Translations under genes and position numbers: made by a program
In this document: positions 9,195 through 17,811 of the stretch, in pieces
Layout of the letters: the number at the start of each line of letters is the position of its first letter
Position numbering within the stretch: position 1 is the stretch's first letter
Notes under the pieces: model-generated
What the model saw: the letters and a program-made list of their open reading frames with translations, nothing else
The model's database searches: none
Told to the model about the DNA's origin: nothing
Source: Plut-88900 sp965116945
GTDB lineage: Bacteria; Chloroflexota; Dehalococcoidia; Plut-88900
Reading direction: 5' to 3'
Assembly (NCBI GenBank): GCA_965116945.1
Contig: OZ220734.1
Span: 682,001 to 746,000, forward strand
Length of the DNA: 64,000 nt

Positions 9195-9779
9195 CTATTG
9201 AAGATCAATAAAAACGGGGTTGTCTCCCCAGCACAAGTAGTCCAGGGCTTCTACAACGTCGTTTTCATATGCCGAATCCACCGCCCATTGCAGAAACACC
9301 CACTCGCGCATCGCCGACTCCGGTATATTTCCGGTGCGGTACAGTAGTTCCAAGGCCGTGTCGGGATCATCCTTAGTCCTTACCCATTCGGCCTCCGTAA
9401 ACGCCGCTCTGACTCCCATGCACAAAGATTCCAGTAGGCCCAACCTCCCTTCAGTGCCCGACCCGGCCCGAGTTCGGGAGTCGATGCGATTGAGGGCCTG
9501 TTCCAACTCGGCAACCTGCCGCTCAAGGTCATCGATCCGAGAAATAGCCTGACGATCGTCAGTCAAGGACACCGACAAGTCATCGTCCACCAAATTCAGA
9601 TTGGGATTGGCTATAGTCACTTCTCCTACGGCATTGGGCTCGTCGTCAGCCCGCTCCTGATAAATAACCCCAAAAACGCCCCCAATTACCAAGCCAACCA
9701 ATAAGGCTCCTATGACCACTAATGCTATATATAGACGTTGCCTGTCTTCCGTCACGGGTCTTTCTCCAGAATCCCTCAT
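9195..9779 (-). CDS. Membrane-anchored coiled-coil protein of unknown function
   Basis: 194 residues. One transmembrane helix (A-L-V-V-I-G-A-L-L-V-G-L-V-I-G-G-V-F-G-V-I) follows about 16 charged residues, so the bulk is probably extracytoplasmic. Residues about 80-100 (I-S-R-I-D-D-L-E-R-Q-V-A-E-L-E-Q-A-L) have heptad spacing for a short coiled coil. The C-terminal part is acidic and helical with two cysteines. Its start is 3 bases after the stop of the transglutaminase-like gene, which argues for translational coupling and a shared role. I do not recognise the family. Confidence 0.65.
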   Translation of the reverse strand: MRDSGERPVTEDRQRLYIALVVIGALLVGLVIGGVFGVIYQERADDEPNAVGEVTIANPNLNLVDDDLSVSLTDDRQAISRIDDLERQVAELEQALNRIDSRTRAGSGTEGRLGLLESLCMGVRAAFTEAEWVRTKDDPDTALELLYRTGNIPESAMREWVFLQWAVDSAYENDVVEALDYLCWGDNPVFIDLQ

Positions 9780-9782
9780 ACG

Positions 9783-12278
9783 CTACTCTGCGGCAGAATC
9801 CCTATTTCTCCAACCTGTCAGTCTTTGCTTGATGGACCATATAAACAGCGGTCTCCGCAGTTCGTCCCACGCCTGCCTCAATGACTCCCTTTCGCTCTCC
9901 GACATGTCGCCCGGCCGGTAGCTTCCCGCCGCATACGCATCCCCGATCCGCTCGATGTTTCCTTCCACCGCGTCCATCGCTACTGCCAGGTTCAGGGCAA
10001 ACTCCCGGGGCGTCTCCGTTGGCCTGGGCCCGTGTCCCGCCAGCCTCGCGAGCCTTGCCATCTTCCTGTACACCCGGCCCGCATACCCCTCCCTCCTCAA
10101 CCCGAAACTCACCCACGCGATTATACCCCCCACTATCAGCCCTATCCCCCCGATTGCCCCCAGCACCACCACTATGACCCACCCCGGCACCGGGCCAAGG
10201 GACAGTCTTCCCACCGCACCAGGGACATCCTGGCCTAACCCCGGGGGGTCGCCCCCCCTGATCAGGCTCGCCACCTCCTCGATTCCCTCGCTCTCATCGC
10301 CCTTGATGAAACCGCCTCTGACAATCGGGCTCTGATTGGGCACCGGTTCAAAGGGGATCCAGCCGTAGTCCGGGAAATAGGCCTCGGGCCAGGAATGGGC
10401 GTAGGCGCTAACCACCACATACCGGCCTTGCTCCTCATCCCAATCCCCGGTTGTGTATCCGACGGCCAAGCGCGCCGGGACTCCTATGGCCCTGAGCATC
10501 ACCACCATGGATGACGAGTAATAGCTGCTGTAGCCGCGCTTGGTTTCGAACAGGAAGTAGTCCACGCCGTCCGCTTCTTCGGGTGGCGCCTCTATGTCCG
10601 TGCTGTAGGTGGGTATAATCCTCAGCCAGTTCCTCAAAGCTATCGCTTTATCGTATGGATTGTCCCTGTTGTCGGTCAGGCCCTCTGCCAGTCCCCGGAC
10701 TCTCTGCGGCAAGTCGGCAGTAAGTTGCAGGTATCTATCGGTGACCCAGGACGGGTAGTCGGTGCCCGCCTGCTGCAGGGCCTCCTCGGACGCCGAGGAT
10801 CTGTAAGAGACGGCATCGTAAGTATCTTCCGGATTCAAGTCTCGGAGCGGCCGAAGCGCCGTGATGTCCGGTGGATTGGGGGGCTTTCGGGACAGTACGA
10901 CCCTCTTTGCACGTGTCCCGTCCCTCTCAATTTCATCAATTACGGTATCCTCCGGCATCGCCGCGAGTGCGTTTATGAATGTCAAGGTACCGGTCTCGGC
11001 GTCGGCTCTGATGGCTCGGGCCACGTCCTGAAGGTCGGGTGGAAAGGCCTCGAAGTTCGCAGGTGCCGACAGATCGATCTCGAAGGTCATTGGCGGGGCA
11101 ATTTCCACCTCGAAGCCCCGTGTGCTGTGGAGCGGGTTTGACCCCGCGAAGATCGTGTCCGAGCTCACACCCATCTCAATTGTCTGCTCTATAAGCTCGG
11201 TGCCTTCGTAGACTGCTACCTCCTCATCCTCCCCCGGCAGGAACGCCTTGCTCAGATCGGTCCTGTCGCCAGTCAGCCATCCGTTGGGCGTGTAGATATC
11301 AAAGGTCTCGGCTCTCCAGTACGCCGGCTGGTCCGCCGAGACCATCATCACAACGTGGTTACCCAAGTTGCTGGCGCCTCTGAACGGGAATGCGTCCCCG
11401 AACTTATGGATGGTGTAAGGGACCTGAGCGGGAAGGAAAGAGAGCACGCGACCCAGCTCCGTCTCCATCGCCTTCCACGGTATGCTCATCACTTGCCAGC
11501 CCTGCCTCATGATGGTCGGGCCGAAGTCGGTGCGGGGGACCAGGGCGACGGTGACAAGGATTGTTCCGGCTAACAGCAAGGTGGTAAACCCGAAAGCAGG
11601 CGAGATGCCCCTGACATAAGGCACTTCCTTCCTGTCCCAAGCCGCCCTCTTCCTGAGGAAGTACATCCTCATGGAAAGGAGCACTACCATCAGTATGAAC
11701 AGGTAGAAGAAGACCCAGAATTTCTCGGGCAGGTATAGGAGGTTCAGGAATAAGGCAAGCCCCGATGGAATCACCGCAGGCCAGAACCTGAGCGACCGGA
11801 ACACAAACCATGACCCCAGGTATGTGACTATCCAGGTAAGGATGAAAACGATGATTACGAAGGGCAGGGGGTCGGCGCTTATTCCCCCGGACTCCGCCGC
11901 CGAGACCCACGCCTGCGTTCTGCTTACCATGTCGCCGGTTTTGGCTATAAACCAACCGTCCTGGGTGAGGTAGCGGCTCTGCCACACCAGCATAACGTAG
12001 GCAGCCAGGGCGCTCACCCCGTGCAGAAATATCGCCCGTCTCTTGACCTTGGCCAGCAGCATCCCGGAGATTACAGCTACTATCGCCGTCACGCTGAACG
12101 ACGGCATTCCTGTTACCCAGTGCGCCGTTTCCACGGACCAGACCACTGACAAGACAAGCAGCAGTACGATGACAAAGGTCAGCCACCCCTCCTTTGGGCC
12201 ATACTGCGAGCGCGGCAGGCCGCCGAGGGGTTCGAAGTCCTGTACGTGCCTCTTAAGATGGGGCGTAGCAACAGCCAT
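9783..12278 (-). CDS. TgpA-like membrane transglutaminase-fold protein, catalytic cysteine replaced by serine
   Basis: 831 residues in the DUF3488/TgpA layout. The N-terminus has several transmembrane helices, an extracytoplasmic region holds a transglutaminase-core fold (about residues 540-660), another helix lies near 715-740, and a cytoplasmic DUF4129-like tail follows. In active relatives the core reads R-G-Y/F-C-E/D-Y/H-F/Y. Here it is R-G-Y-S-S-Y-Y, with serine at the cysteine position (codon AGC near 10,530). The histidine is kept in A-Y-A-H-S-W-P-E. The usual aspartate of G-W-x-x-F-D-P is glutamate in G-W-I-P-F-E-P. It lies between DUF58 and a small membrane protein, downstream of MoxR, the classical context. 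It is probably not a cysteine transglutaminase or protease, and may be a structural homologue. Confidence 0.85.
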   Translation of the reverse strand: MAVATPHLKRHVQDFEPLGGLPRSQYGPKEGWLTFVIVLLLVLSVVWSVETAHWVTGMPSFSVTAIVAVISGMLLAKVKRRAIFLHGVSALAAYVMLVWQSRYLTQDGWFIAKTGDMVSRTQAWVSAAESGGISADPLPFVIIVFILTWIVTYLGSWFVFRSLRFWPAVIPSGLALFLNLLYLPEKFWVFFYLFILMVVLLSMRMYFLRKRAAWDRKEVPYVRGISPAFGFTTLLLAGTILVTVALVPRTDFGPTIMRQGWQVMSIPWKAMETELGRVLSFLPAQVPYTIHKFGDAFPFRGASNLGNHVVMMVSADQPAYWRAETFDIYTPNGWLTGDRTDLSKAFLPGEDEEVAVYEGTELIEQTIEMGVSSDTIFAGSNPLHSTRGFEVEIAPPMTFEIDLSAPANFEAFPPDLQDVARAIRADAETGTLTFINALAAMPEDTVIDEIERDGTRAKRVVLSRKPPNPPDITALRPLRDLNPEDTYDAVSYRSSASEEALQQAGTDYPSWVTDRYLQLTADLPQRVRGLAEGLTDNRDNPYDKAIALRNWLRIIPTYSTDIEAPPEEADGVDYFLFETKRGYSSYYSSSMVVMLRAIGVPARLAVGYTTGDWDEEQGRYVVVSAYAHSWPEAYFPDYGWIPFEPVPNQSPIVRGGFIKGDESEGIEEVASLIRGGDPPGLGQDVPGAVGRLSLGPVPGWVIVVVLGAIGGIGLIVGGIIAWVSFGLRREGYAGRVYRKMARLARLAGHGPRPTETPREFALNLAVAMDAVEGNIERIGDAYAAGSYRPGDMSESERESLRQAWDELRRPLFIWSIKQRLTGWRNRDSAAE

Positions 12279-12287
12279 CGCGCGTTC

Positions 12288-13523
12288 CTAGACCGCCTTA
12301 CCTACGTATTCGATATTAAGGGCTTCCTCTAACTGCTCACCCCGACTCACCACGCAGGAGGGCAGGGGGCCGCCCACGGGCGCCGTCCGAGGCTCTCTGC
12401 CATTCACTTCGGCTGCAAAGCTCTCGCCGTCCAGCAGAACTGCCGCCGCCTGCACCCTCTTCTGGGTTAGCTGGGTGAGCGACCCCATCCACTCCACGTC
12501 GGGGCTGGGGGTGATGATCACCAGGGTGCAATACCTGTTAAAGAAATTCTCGTTATCCCTCAATACGTCGGCAAGAGGCATGGAACCCCTAGCCTTGATC
12601 TCTGCCAGGCCGTTCATTATCAGGTCAGACTGGTTCAGGCCCGGCTTGGGCTCGAAGTTCAGCTCTATGTCGCCCACTGCTGTTATACCGACCGGCAGGC
12701 CCTGCTGCAGATACTTGTCTGCTATAGAGGCAGCAGCCGTAACTGCACACTCCTCGCTGCCCTCGGGGCCCGACCCCCGGTGGACACCTTCTTCCATGTC
12801 CAGCACTATCCACACCTTGGCAGACTCTTCCTGCTCGAACTCCTTGACCATAAGCCTGCCCATTCGCGCTGTAGTCCTCCAGTGCACGCGGTTGTAGCTG
12901 TCGCCTGGCATGTAGTCACGGACACCACCTGCAGAAGGCGTTACCGTCTGGGTGTGTTGTCGGGAGGTGGCGTCGCCCGGTAGATCGCTGGATGGGACTG
13001 CGAAGTGGGGCAGGCTAACAATGGAAGGGTAGACCGTAAACGGTTGGGCCTCGCCAAACCAACGGGTCTTCTGGAAGAGGCCGAGGGGGTCGCTACTGAC
13101 AATTGCGAGGGGTCCGAGACTGTACTTTCCCCTTTGCAGACACAGCGTCTTCAATGTCCACTCGCCGTAGCTGGCCCGGGGCAGACTAATAACCATCTCG
13201 CCCCCGTGCTCCGGCATATCGCTCTCTTCCTTAATCTCGGTCCAGACCACGGGAACGATGCGGGAATGATTGGAGATTGCGAGTGTCTCCTCCAGCCACT
13301 CTCCCATCCTCGCCGCTACTACGTTCCGGTTCACCTTGATTGACACCCACTTCCCGTTCACCCACGTCCATCCATAACTCAATGCCAGCAAAAGGGCGAG
13401 GATGTAAGACATCTTGTAGTACAGGCCGTAGTTAGTAGAGACCGCCATCAAGGTAATGATGGTCAGCAATACAACTACGACCCGCAACCGGGTCATGGCG
13501 GGCAGCTTGAGTCTGGACCTCAC
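12288..13523 (-). CDS. DUF58 domain membrane protein
   Basis: 411 residues with two adjacent N-terminal transmembrane helices (about 13-45). A beta-rich segment follows, then the diagnostic DUF58 motif R-D-Y-M-P-G-D-S-Y-N-R-V-H-W-R-T-T-A-R near residue 210. The C-terminal part resembles a von Willebrand A fold, with W-I-V-L-D-M-E-E-G in place of the usual D-x-S-x-S MIDAS start, so metal binding is uncertain. DUF58 proteins are encoded with MoxR ATPases and transglutaminase-like proteins, and the trio is thought to act in maturation or folding of envelope complexes. It is 10 bases upstream of the transglutaminase-like gene and 44 bases downstream of moxR. Confidence 0.88.
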   Translation of the reverse strand: MRSRLKLPAMTRLRVVVVLLTIITLMAVSTNYGLYYKMSYILALLLALSYGWTWVNGKWVSIKVNRNVVAARMGEWLEETLAISNHSRIVPVVWTEIKEESDMPEHGGEMVISLPRASYGEWTLKTLCLQRGKYSLGPLAIVSSDPLGLFQKTRWFGEAQPFTVYPSIVSLPHFAVPSSDLPGDATSRQHTQTVTPSAGGVRDYMPGDSYNRVHWRTTARMGRLMVKEFEQEESAKVWIVLDMEEGVHRGSGPEGSEECAVTAAASIADKYLQQGLPVGITAVGDIELNFEPKPGLNQSDLIMNGLAEIKARGSMPLADVLRDNENFFNRYCTLVIITPSPDVEWMGSLTQLTQKRVQAAAVLLDGESFAAEVNGREPRTAPVGGPLPSCVVSRGEQLEEALNIEYVGKAV

Positions 13524-13567
13524 AGGTTACCTTAAGAAATCGTGGGGGTGTAGGGCACCTTGGCCCG

Positions 13568-14581
13568 TCACCCGACTTTAACGCCCGGCACCGGTACAGT
13601 TTCCAGTATCTTCGCGACTGAAGAGGCTCCAGTTACATCCCTGGTCCGAGCCCCGGGACTCGTAACCATACGATGTGCAAGTACCGGTCTGCACAGCTCC
13701 TTCACATCGTCCGGCAGCACGTAGTCCCGACCCTCCAGGAATGCCCTGGCTTGCGACGACCGGACCAATCCCAAGGAGCCTCGGGGGGAAACTCCCAGGT
13801 AAATGTCCCGGTCGTGACGGGTCGCATCCACAATTGAAACTATGTAGCGCTTAAGCTGATTGTCGACGTATATCTTCCGCACCTCGTGCTGCAGGGCTAT
13901 GATCTCGTCCGGGGTGCTCACGGCTGTTAGAGCGTCGATTGGGTGAATAAACCTCTGACCGTCTATTATCTCCAGCTCCTGGGCGGCGGTGGGGTATCCG
14001 GGGCTGATGCGCATAAGGAACCTGTCCATCTGGCCCTGGGGAAGGGGAAAGGTGCCCTCATGCTCCAACGGGTTTTCCGTGGCCATCACCAGGAAAGGCC
14101 TGGGGAGCTGATAGGACACGCCATCCACGGTGATCTGCTGCTCTTCCATGCTCTCCAAAAGGGCCGACTGCGCCTTGGGTGTGGCCCGGTTTATCTCGTC
14201 AGCGAGGACAACCTGTGCCATAAGGGGCCCGGGCCTGAATTCGAAGGCGTCGGACTTCTGGTTGTAAATGGATACACCCGTGATGTCCGTTGGGAGGAGG
14301 TCGGGGGTGAACTGGATCCTCTTGAAGCTGCACCCAACGCTCCTAGCGATACTTCTAGCCATCATTGTCTTGCCAACGCCGGGCACATCGTCAATCAGTA
14401 AATGGCCACCACACATCAGCGCGATCAAAGCGAGACGCACCGATTCGGTCTTACCGATGATTACTTTTTCGACGTTTTCCTGGATCTTGCGCGCGATTTC
14501 AAAAGGTTCCGCCAAGATAGTGGTCTCCTCCGGTGATACAGCCATTCTATATCGGGCCCCAACCCCCAGACAAACCGGCAT
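13568..14581 (-). CDS. MoxR-family AAA+ ATPase
   Basis: Cytoplasmic AAA+ chaperone-like ATPase of the MoxR group. Walker A is D-D-V-P-G-V-G-K-T (about residue 64), Walker B is V-V-L-A-D-E-I-N-R-A, and sensor 1 is V-M-A-T-E-N-P. The second region V-S-P-R-G-S-L-G-L-V-R-S-S-Q-A and a lid domain complete the family pattern at the usual length. ATG 14581 has AGGAG very close upstream; ATG 14545 (M-A-V-S-P-E-E-T) is an alternative that removes a poorly conserved 12-residue lead. It is encoded directly upstream of DUF58 and the transglutaminase-like protein, the standard partners of MoxR. Confidence 0.92.
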   Translation of the reverse strand: MPVCLGVGARYRMAVSPEETTILAEPFEIARKIQENVEKVIIGKTESVRLALIALMCGGHLLIDDVPGVGKTMMARSIARSVGCSFKRIQFTPDLLPTDITGVSIYNQKSDAFEFRPGPLMAQVVLADEINRATPKAQSALLESMEEQQITVDGVSYQLPRPFLVMATENPLEHEGTFPLPQGQMDRFLMRISPGYPTAAQELEIIDGQRFIHPIDALTAVSTPDEIIALQHEVRKIYVDNQLKRYIVSIVDATRHDRDIYLGVSPRGSLGLVRSSQARAFLEGRDYVLPDDVKELCRPVLAHRMVTSPGARTRDVTGASSVAKILETVPVPGVKVG

Positions 14582-14607
14582 TTCTCCTGTGCTCTGCCGG
14601 TCAGAGG

Positions 14608-15282
14608 CTAGGGTGAGTGCTCCCCCCTAACCAACTCTTCCGTCCAAAGTATCAAGCTCCCCTCCGACAGCGTTCCTACAAACCTGCGCTCCACTATGCC
14701 TTCCCTGTCCACGAAAAACGTTACTGGAATCCCCGAGACGCCGTAGTCAATGGCAGAGAAGCCGCGGGTGTCGAATACGTTTGGGTAGCTTACGCCAAAT
14801 TCTTCAAGGAAGGCTCGAGCCTGTTCCTCCGGGTCGCTGCGCGGCATGTTCACCCCAATAACCACCAGCCCTTCATCCTTGAAACTTCGCCACACTGCCT
14901 CCAGGGCGGGCGCTTCCTGCCTGCACGGCACACACCACGACGCCCAGAAGTTCATAATTACCGGCTGTCCCTTGAAGTCCGATAGCGACAAGCTGCCCCC
15001 TTCAAAAGACTCAAGCGTGAAGCCCGGGGCCTCCCGGCCGGGCAGAGTCGCCCCGCTCCCGCCCGTTGCCGATTCCTTGCTGAGTGCCCCCCACACCAGC
15101 ACCGCTACGAGAGCCGAGAAGAGAAGCAGGGAAATGGCGGCTGCCACGATTATCCACTTTGACCGCCAGAAGCCTCGTCCTTGGTCCTCGGGGTCCGACC
15201 GCGGTATGTCGATATCCAACCTGTTCACCGTTGTATTTTCGCACATCTTCCGTAGCGTCTCCCCAGGAGCGGGGCCGTTCAC
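14608..15282 (-). CDS. TlpA/ResA-like membrane-anchored thioredoxin
   Basis: 224 residues. A cytoplasmic lead is followed by one transmembrane helix (about 43-65) and a thioredoxin fold with redox motif W-A-S-W-C-V-P-C (about 118-125) and cis-proline region G-I-P-V-T-F-F-V-D. TlpA/ResA proteins reduce disulfides outside the membrane, often for cytochrome c maturation, though no cytochrome genes are visible here. The start is uncertain: GTG 15282 lacks a clear site, and ATG at about 15246 (M-C-E-N-T) is an alternative. It is the first gene of a six-gene minus-strand run. The stop is 26 bases before moxR. Confidence 0.88.
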   Translation of the reverse strand: MNGPAPGETLRKMCENTTVNRLDIDIPRSDPEDQGRGFWRSKWIIVAAAISLLLFSALVAVLVWGALSKESATGGSGATLPGREAPGFTLESFEGGSLSLSDFKGQPVIMNFWASWCVPCRQEAPALEAVWRSFKDEGLVVIGVNMPRSDPEEQARAFLEEFGVSYPNVFDTRGFSAIDYGVSGIPVTFFVDREGIVERRFVGTLSEGSLILWTEELVRGEHSP

Positions 15283-15362
15283 CCCGACCGGAGTCGAAGG
15301 GGCTCAAGAGTGGAACGGAGTGAGGTGAGTCCTCCATAGATGCGGGGTTATCCTCCCCCCAA

Positions 15363-15408
15363 AGTGTGACATTACACTCTTGACAGAGAAGAATATATGT
15401 TCTATTAT
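15363..15408 (+). promoter_or_regulatory. Near-consensus sigma-70 promoter with overlapping dyad operator
   Basis: TTGACA at 15380-15385 is followed by exactly 17 bases and TATTAT at 15403-15408. An inverted repeat AGTGTGACATTACACT at 15363-15378 abuts the -35 box and could bind a dimeric repressor or activator. The promoter points away from the TlpA gene into an 836-base stretch with no convincing open frame. It is therefore more likely to drive a non-coding transcript or a long leader of the M20 gene than a nearby start codon. Confidence 0.55.
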
Positions 15409-16244
15409 TTCTCTCAAGTCTAGACCCGACACCAACCTCAAGGAGGAATCCAACCACCCAGGGAAGCCCACCCGACCCACCGGGTCCCGTGGCCCCTTCC
15501 CTGGCTTCCAGGCGATGGAAGGTCCATCTGCTCTAAGCGGCACGCCCCCCTCAAAGGGGCCCCTGCCGAATCGGTGCTCCCTTTAATGGGGACGCCTAAA
15601 GCGCCGGCATTTGCACTGCCCGCGAAATTTTACGGCCCGGCGTTACCGGGATTAGGGCCCTAGAGCCCCTACGCGACTCCGCCGTCGTAATCAACGGAGG
15701 GACCCCGATCCCCCGTGACGGCTTCGAGTCGAAAGCTGTCCCGCACGGTGGTCGAGCGCTGAAGCGGAGAACGGAAACCCCTGCGCAGAGATGCCCTCGA
15801 CACTGGCCAGTCTCCCAAGGCATGCGTGAAGGGAAAAGCAGGACAATCGCCGATGCGTAATCATCGGCGTAGGTGCCAAAGAGATCCTGCAAGAGAGCCC
15901 CGGACCTTCCATCGCCGACCCAAAACCCAACAGAACAATCAAAACCCCGCCCCCACAACTGAATAACCCGAACTCCTTTGGCGGAGGGACCGCTCATGCT
16001 GAGCGTAGTCGAAGTATGAGCGGGGGGGTGGCCCACGCCTTGCCAACCCGCCCCGCCCCCCCAAATGCCCCCGCTCTCCCAGTTTCTCCCTTCAGGCGTC
16101 GTTCAATCAAAACAGCTACGAGTTCAATCAATCTTCAATCAAAACCACTACTGAGTACCTTGACCCCGCCATCCCCGCAGCCCCCTTAATATATACTCTT
16201 CCCCAAGGCTCACCGATCGGTCATTCTTCCGAGGAGGGATCTCA
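15409..16244 (+). other. Gene-free stretch downstream of a strong promoter; possible structured RNA
   Basis: No reading frame here looks like protein. The first 560 bases are rich in local inverted repeats, for example GGAAGG...CCTTCC around 15,490-15,520, CCCGGCGTTACCGGG near 15,633 and CCGATGCGTAATCATCGG near 15,850. I compared it by eye with conserved cores of tmRNA, RNase P RNA, SRP RNA and common riboswitches and found no match. From about 15,985 the sequence holds a TTCGAC-type repeat, then AT-rich DNA with TATACT shortly before the M20 ribosome site. Either a novel RNA or decayed intergenic DNA. Confidence 0.3.
15985..16024. repeat. Palindromic intergenic repeat (CGCTCATGCTGAGCGTAGTC family)
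   Basis: GACCGCTCATGCTGAGCGTA followed by GTCGAAGTATGAGCGG forms an imperfect inverted repeat. An almost identical unit lies at about 18,912-18,945. It belongs to the widespread class of bacterial intergenic repeats built around TTCGAC...CTCAG. Confidence 0.6.
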
Positions 16245-17477
16245 ATGAACGACGCCCGTATCTTCGAATCCGTCGACTCCAGGCGCGACGAGCTTGTCGG
16301 CCTCGCCCAGACCCTCCTTCGGCACCCCTCCGAAAATCCCCCGGGCGGTGAGCGTGAGGTCGCTGCAGCCCTCCGGGAAGTTATCGATCAGTACTCGCTT
16401 GGGGAAACCGTGACCATAGCGTCGGACCCTGAGCGGCCCAGCGTAATCACCACCATCAAGGGCGAGGGCCCCGGCAAGAAGTTGATTTACAACGGCCATA
16501 CGGATGTCGTGCCGGTCGGAGAGGATGAGCGTTCCCAATGGCGTGCCGATCCCTTCGGCGGGGAGATCATTGACGGCGAACTATATGGCCGCGGCGCTGC
16601 AGATATGAAGGGACCTATCGCGGCGATGTTGTACAGCGCTATCGCGATTCAGGAGTCGGGTGAGCCGTTCAATGGAGAGTTGGTGCTTGCATTCACCGCG
16701 GATGAAGAGAACGGGGGTCACTACGGCGCCGAATACATGGCGAACCAGGGTCTCGCTGAGGCGGATGCCTGTCTGATTGGCGAGCCTTCGGGAATGGAGT
16801 CGGGGCTGGACTTTCTTGCGACGGCATGCCGGGGTGCGGTCTGCTTCACACTCATGGTCAAAGGGACCCAGATGCACAGCAGCCAGTCCGACATCCGGAA
16901 CGGGGTGAACGCAGGAATCAAGCTGGCCAAGGTACTCTATAGAATAAGCGAGGAGTTAGTGATTCGCCACGAACCACACCCCCTGTACCCGCAGGGAGTT
17001 ACCATCAACCTGGCCGAGACCATGAACGGCGGCGTTAACTACTGCATCATCCCCGGCTACATGGAGGCCAAGAACGACATCCGGCTCCTCCCCGGTATGA
17101 CGCGGGATACCGTCATGGAAGACCTGAACGGCTTCCTGGACAAGCTCCGCAGCGAAGATCCTGCCCTAGACATCGAAATGGTGCTGGACGACGGGCAGGG
17201 CTGGATAGACGGGGCAGAGATTCCGGCCAACCACCCGCTGGTCGACTCCGTGTTGGAAGCCACCGACCGGGTCCTGGGTTTCAAGCCGCGTATCGGGGGC
17301 TTTACGGGTGGGACGGATGCACCCTATTTCCAGACAATAGCCCGAACCCCGACCATCTCGGCCTTCGGGCCGGGGCTGCTGAGCATGGCCCACGGCCCCA
17401 ATGAGCGAGTCCCGGTCGAGGATCTGGTCAGTTCGGCCAAGATATACGCCCTTGCAGCTCTCGGATACCTGCAGTAG
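16245..17477 (+). CDS. M20 family metallopeptidase (ArgE/DapE/CPG2-like)
   Basis: 410 residues. Zinc ligands are visible in order: N-G-H-T-D-V-V-P (histidine), G-R-G-A-A-D-M-K-G (bridging aspartate), A-D-E-E-N-G-G (general base and ligand glutamates), and the C-terminal G-F-T-G-G-T-D-A-P-Y with a later histidine in M-A-H-G-P-N-E. A dimerisation domain lies between about 185 and 300. Enzymes of this family hydrolyse N-acyl amino acids or small peptides. ArgE, DapE and carboxypeptidase-G2-like activities cannot be separated from the sequence. GGAGGGATCTCA just upstream supports the ATG. Apparently transcribed with the following small genes. Confidence 0.9.
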   Translation: MNDARIFESVDSRRDELVGLAQTLLRHPSENPPGGEREVAAALREVIDQYSLGETVTIASDPERPSVITTIKGEGPGKKLIYNGHTDVVPVGEDERSQWRADPFGGEIIDGELYGRGAADMKGPIAAMLYSAIAIQESGEPFNGELVLAFTADEENGGHYGAEYMANQGLAEADACLIGEPSGMESGLDFLATACRGAVCFTLMVKGTQMHSSQSDIRNGVNAGIKLAKVLYRISEELVIRHEPHPLYPQGVTINLAETMNGGVNYCIIPGYMEAKNDIRLLPGMTRDTVMEDLNGFLDKLRSEDPALDIEMVLDDGQGWIDGAEIPANHPLVDSVLEATDRVLGFKPRIGGFTGGTDAPYFQTIARTPTISAFGPGLLSMAHGPNERVPVEDLVSSAKIYALAALGYLQ

Positions 17478-17502
17478 ATGATGGGCAACACCGTGGAGTT
17501 AT

Positions 17503-17811
17503 ATGACGATGACCCGATATTACTCCCTCACTTGTTACGCCAACTTGGAGGAAAAGAAAGAGGGTTATCATGAAAGTTTGGGAAAGGCCCTCTGGTGCCA
17601 TGCCATCAAGAATCCGTGCGTCGATCCCCGGGAAGTAATCAGCGCCAAGGACAAAGGCAATCCGAAGCGCCGCCCGTTGAACAAGGATGAGAAGGTGGAA
17701 ATCGCTCGCATAATCAGCGCATGCCCGTGGGATTTAACGGACGAGGATGTCAAGGATGTGATTAGACGTACCCCAAAACCCCCTTGGGAGTTGGGATGCG
17801 CCGGACGATGA
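17503..17811 (+). CDS. Small hypothetical protein overlapping the SDR start
   Basis: 102 residues, rather basic and hydrophilic, with four cysteines (two in L-T-C-Y and A-L-W-C-H, one in N-P-C-V-D, one in S-A-C-P-W). The C-terminal half W-D-L-T-D-E-D-V-K-D-V-I-R-R-T-P looks helical. I recognise no domain. Its TGA overlaps the ATG of the next gene in an ATGA junction, which favours it being real and translationally coupled. GGAG lies upstream of two closely spaced ATG codons. It lies 25 bases after the M20 gene. Confidence 0.5.
   Translation: MTMTRYYSLTCYANLEEKKEGYHESLGKALWCHAIKNPCVDPREVISAKDKGNPKRRPLNKDEKVEIARIISACPWDLTDEDVKDVIRRTPKPPWELGCAGR

Noticed and set aside
10725..14401. Long plus-strand frames antisense to the DUF58/MoxR/transglutaminase genes
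   Set aside because: High-GC shadow frames with no motifs; the minus-strand proteins are clear family members.
15391..15402. LexA-type box GAATATATGTTC in the promoter spacer
   Set aside because: One mismatch to a short loose consensus in AT-rich DNA; no SOS gene follows.
15380..15586. 68-residue frame starting at the TTG of the -35 box
   Set aside because: Its start codon is the promoter hexamer itself, composition is not protein-like, and there is no ribosome site.
15409..16000. tmRNA or RNase P RNA gene on either strand
   Set aside because: A few fragments recall their cores (TTTCGAC, GGAAGGTCCGGGGCTC), but no acceptor stem, tag frame with a stop, or conserved P4/CR sequences could be assembled.
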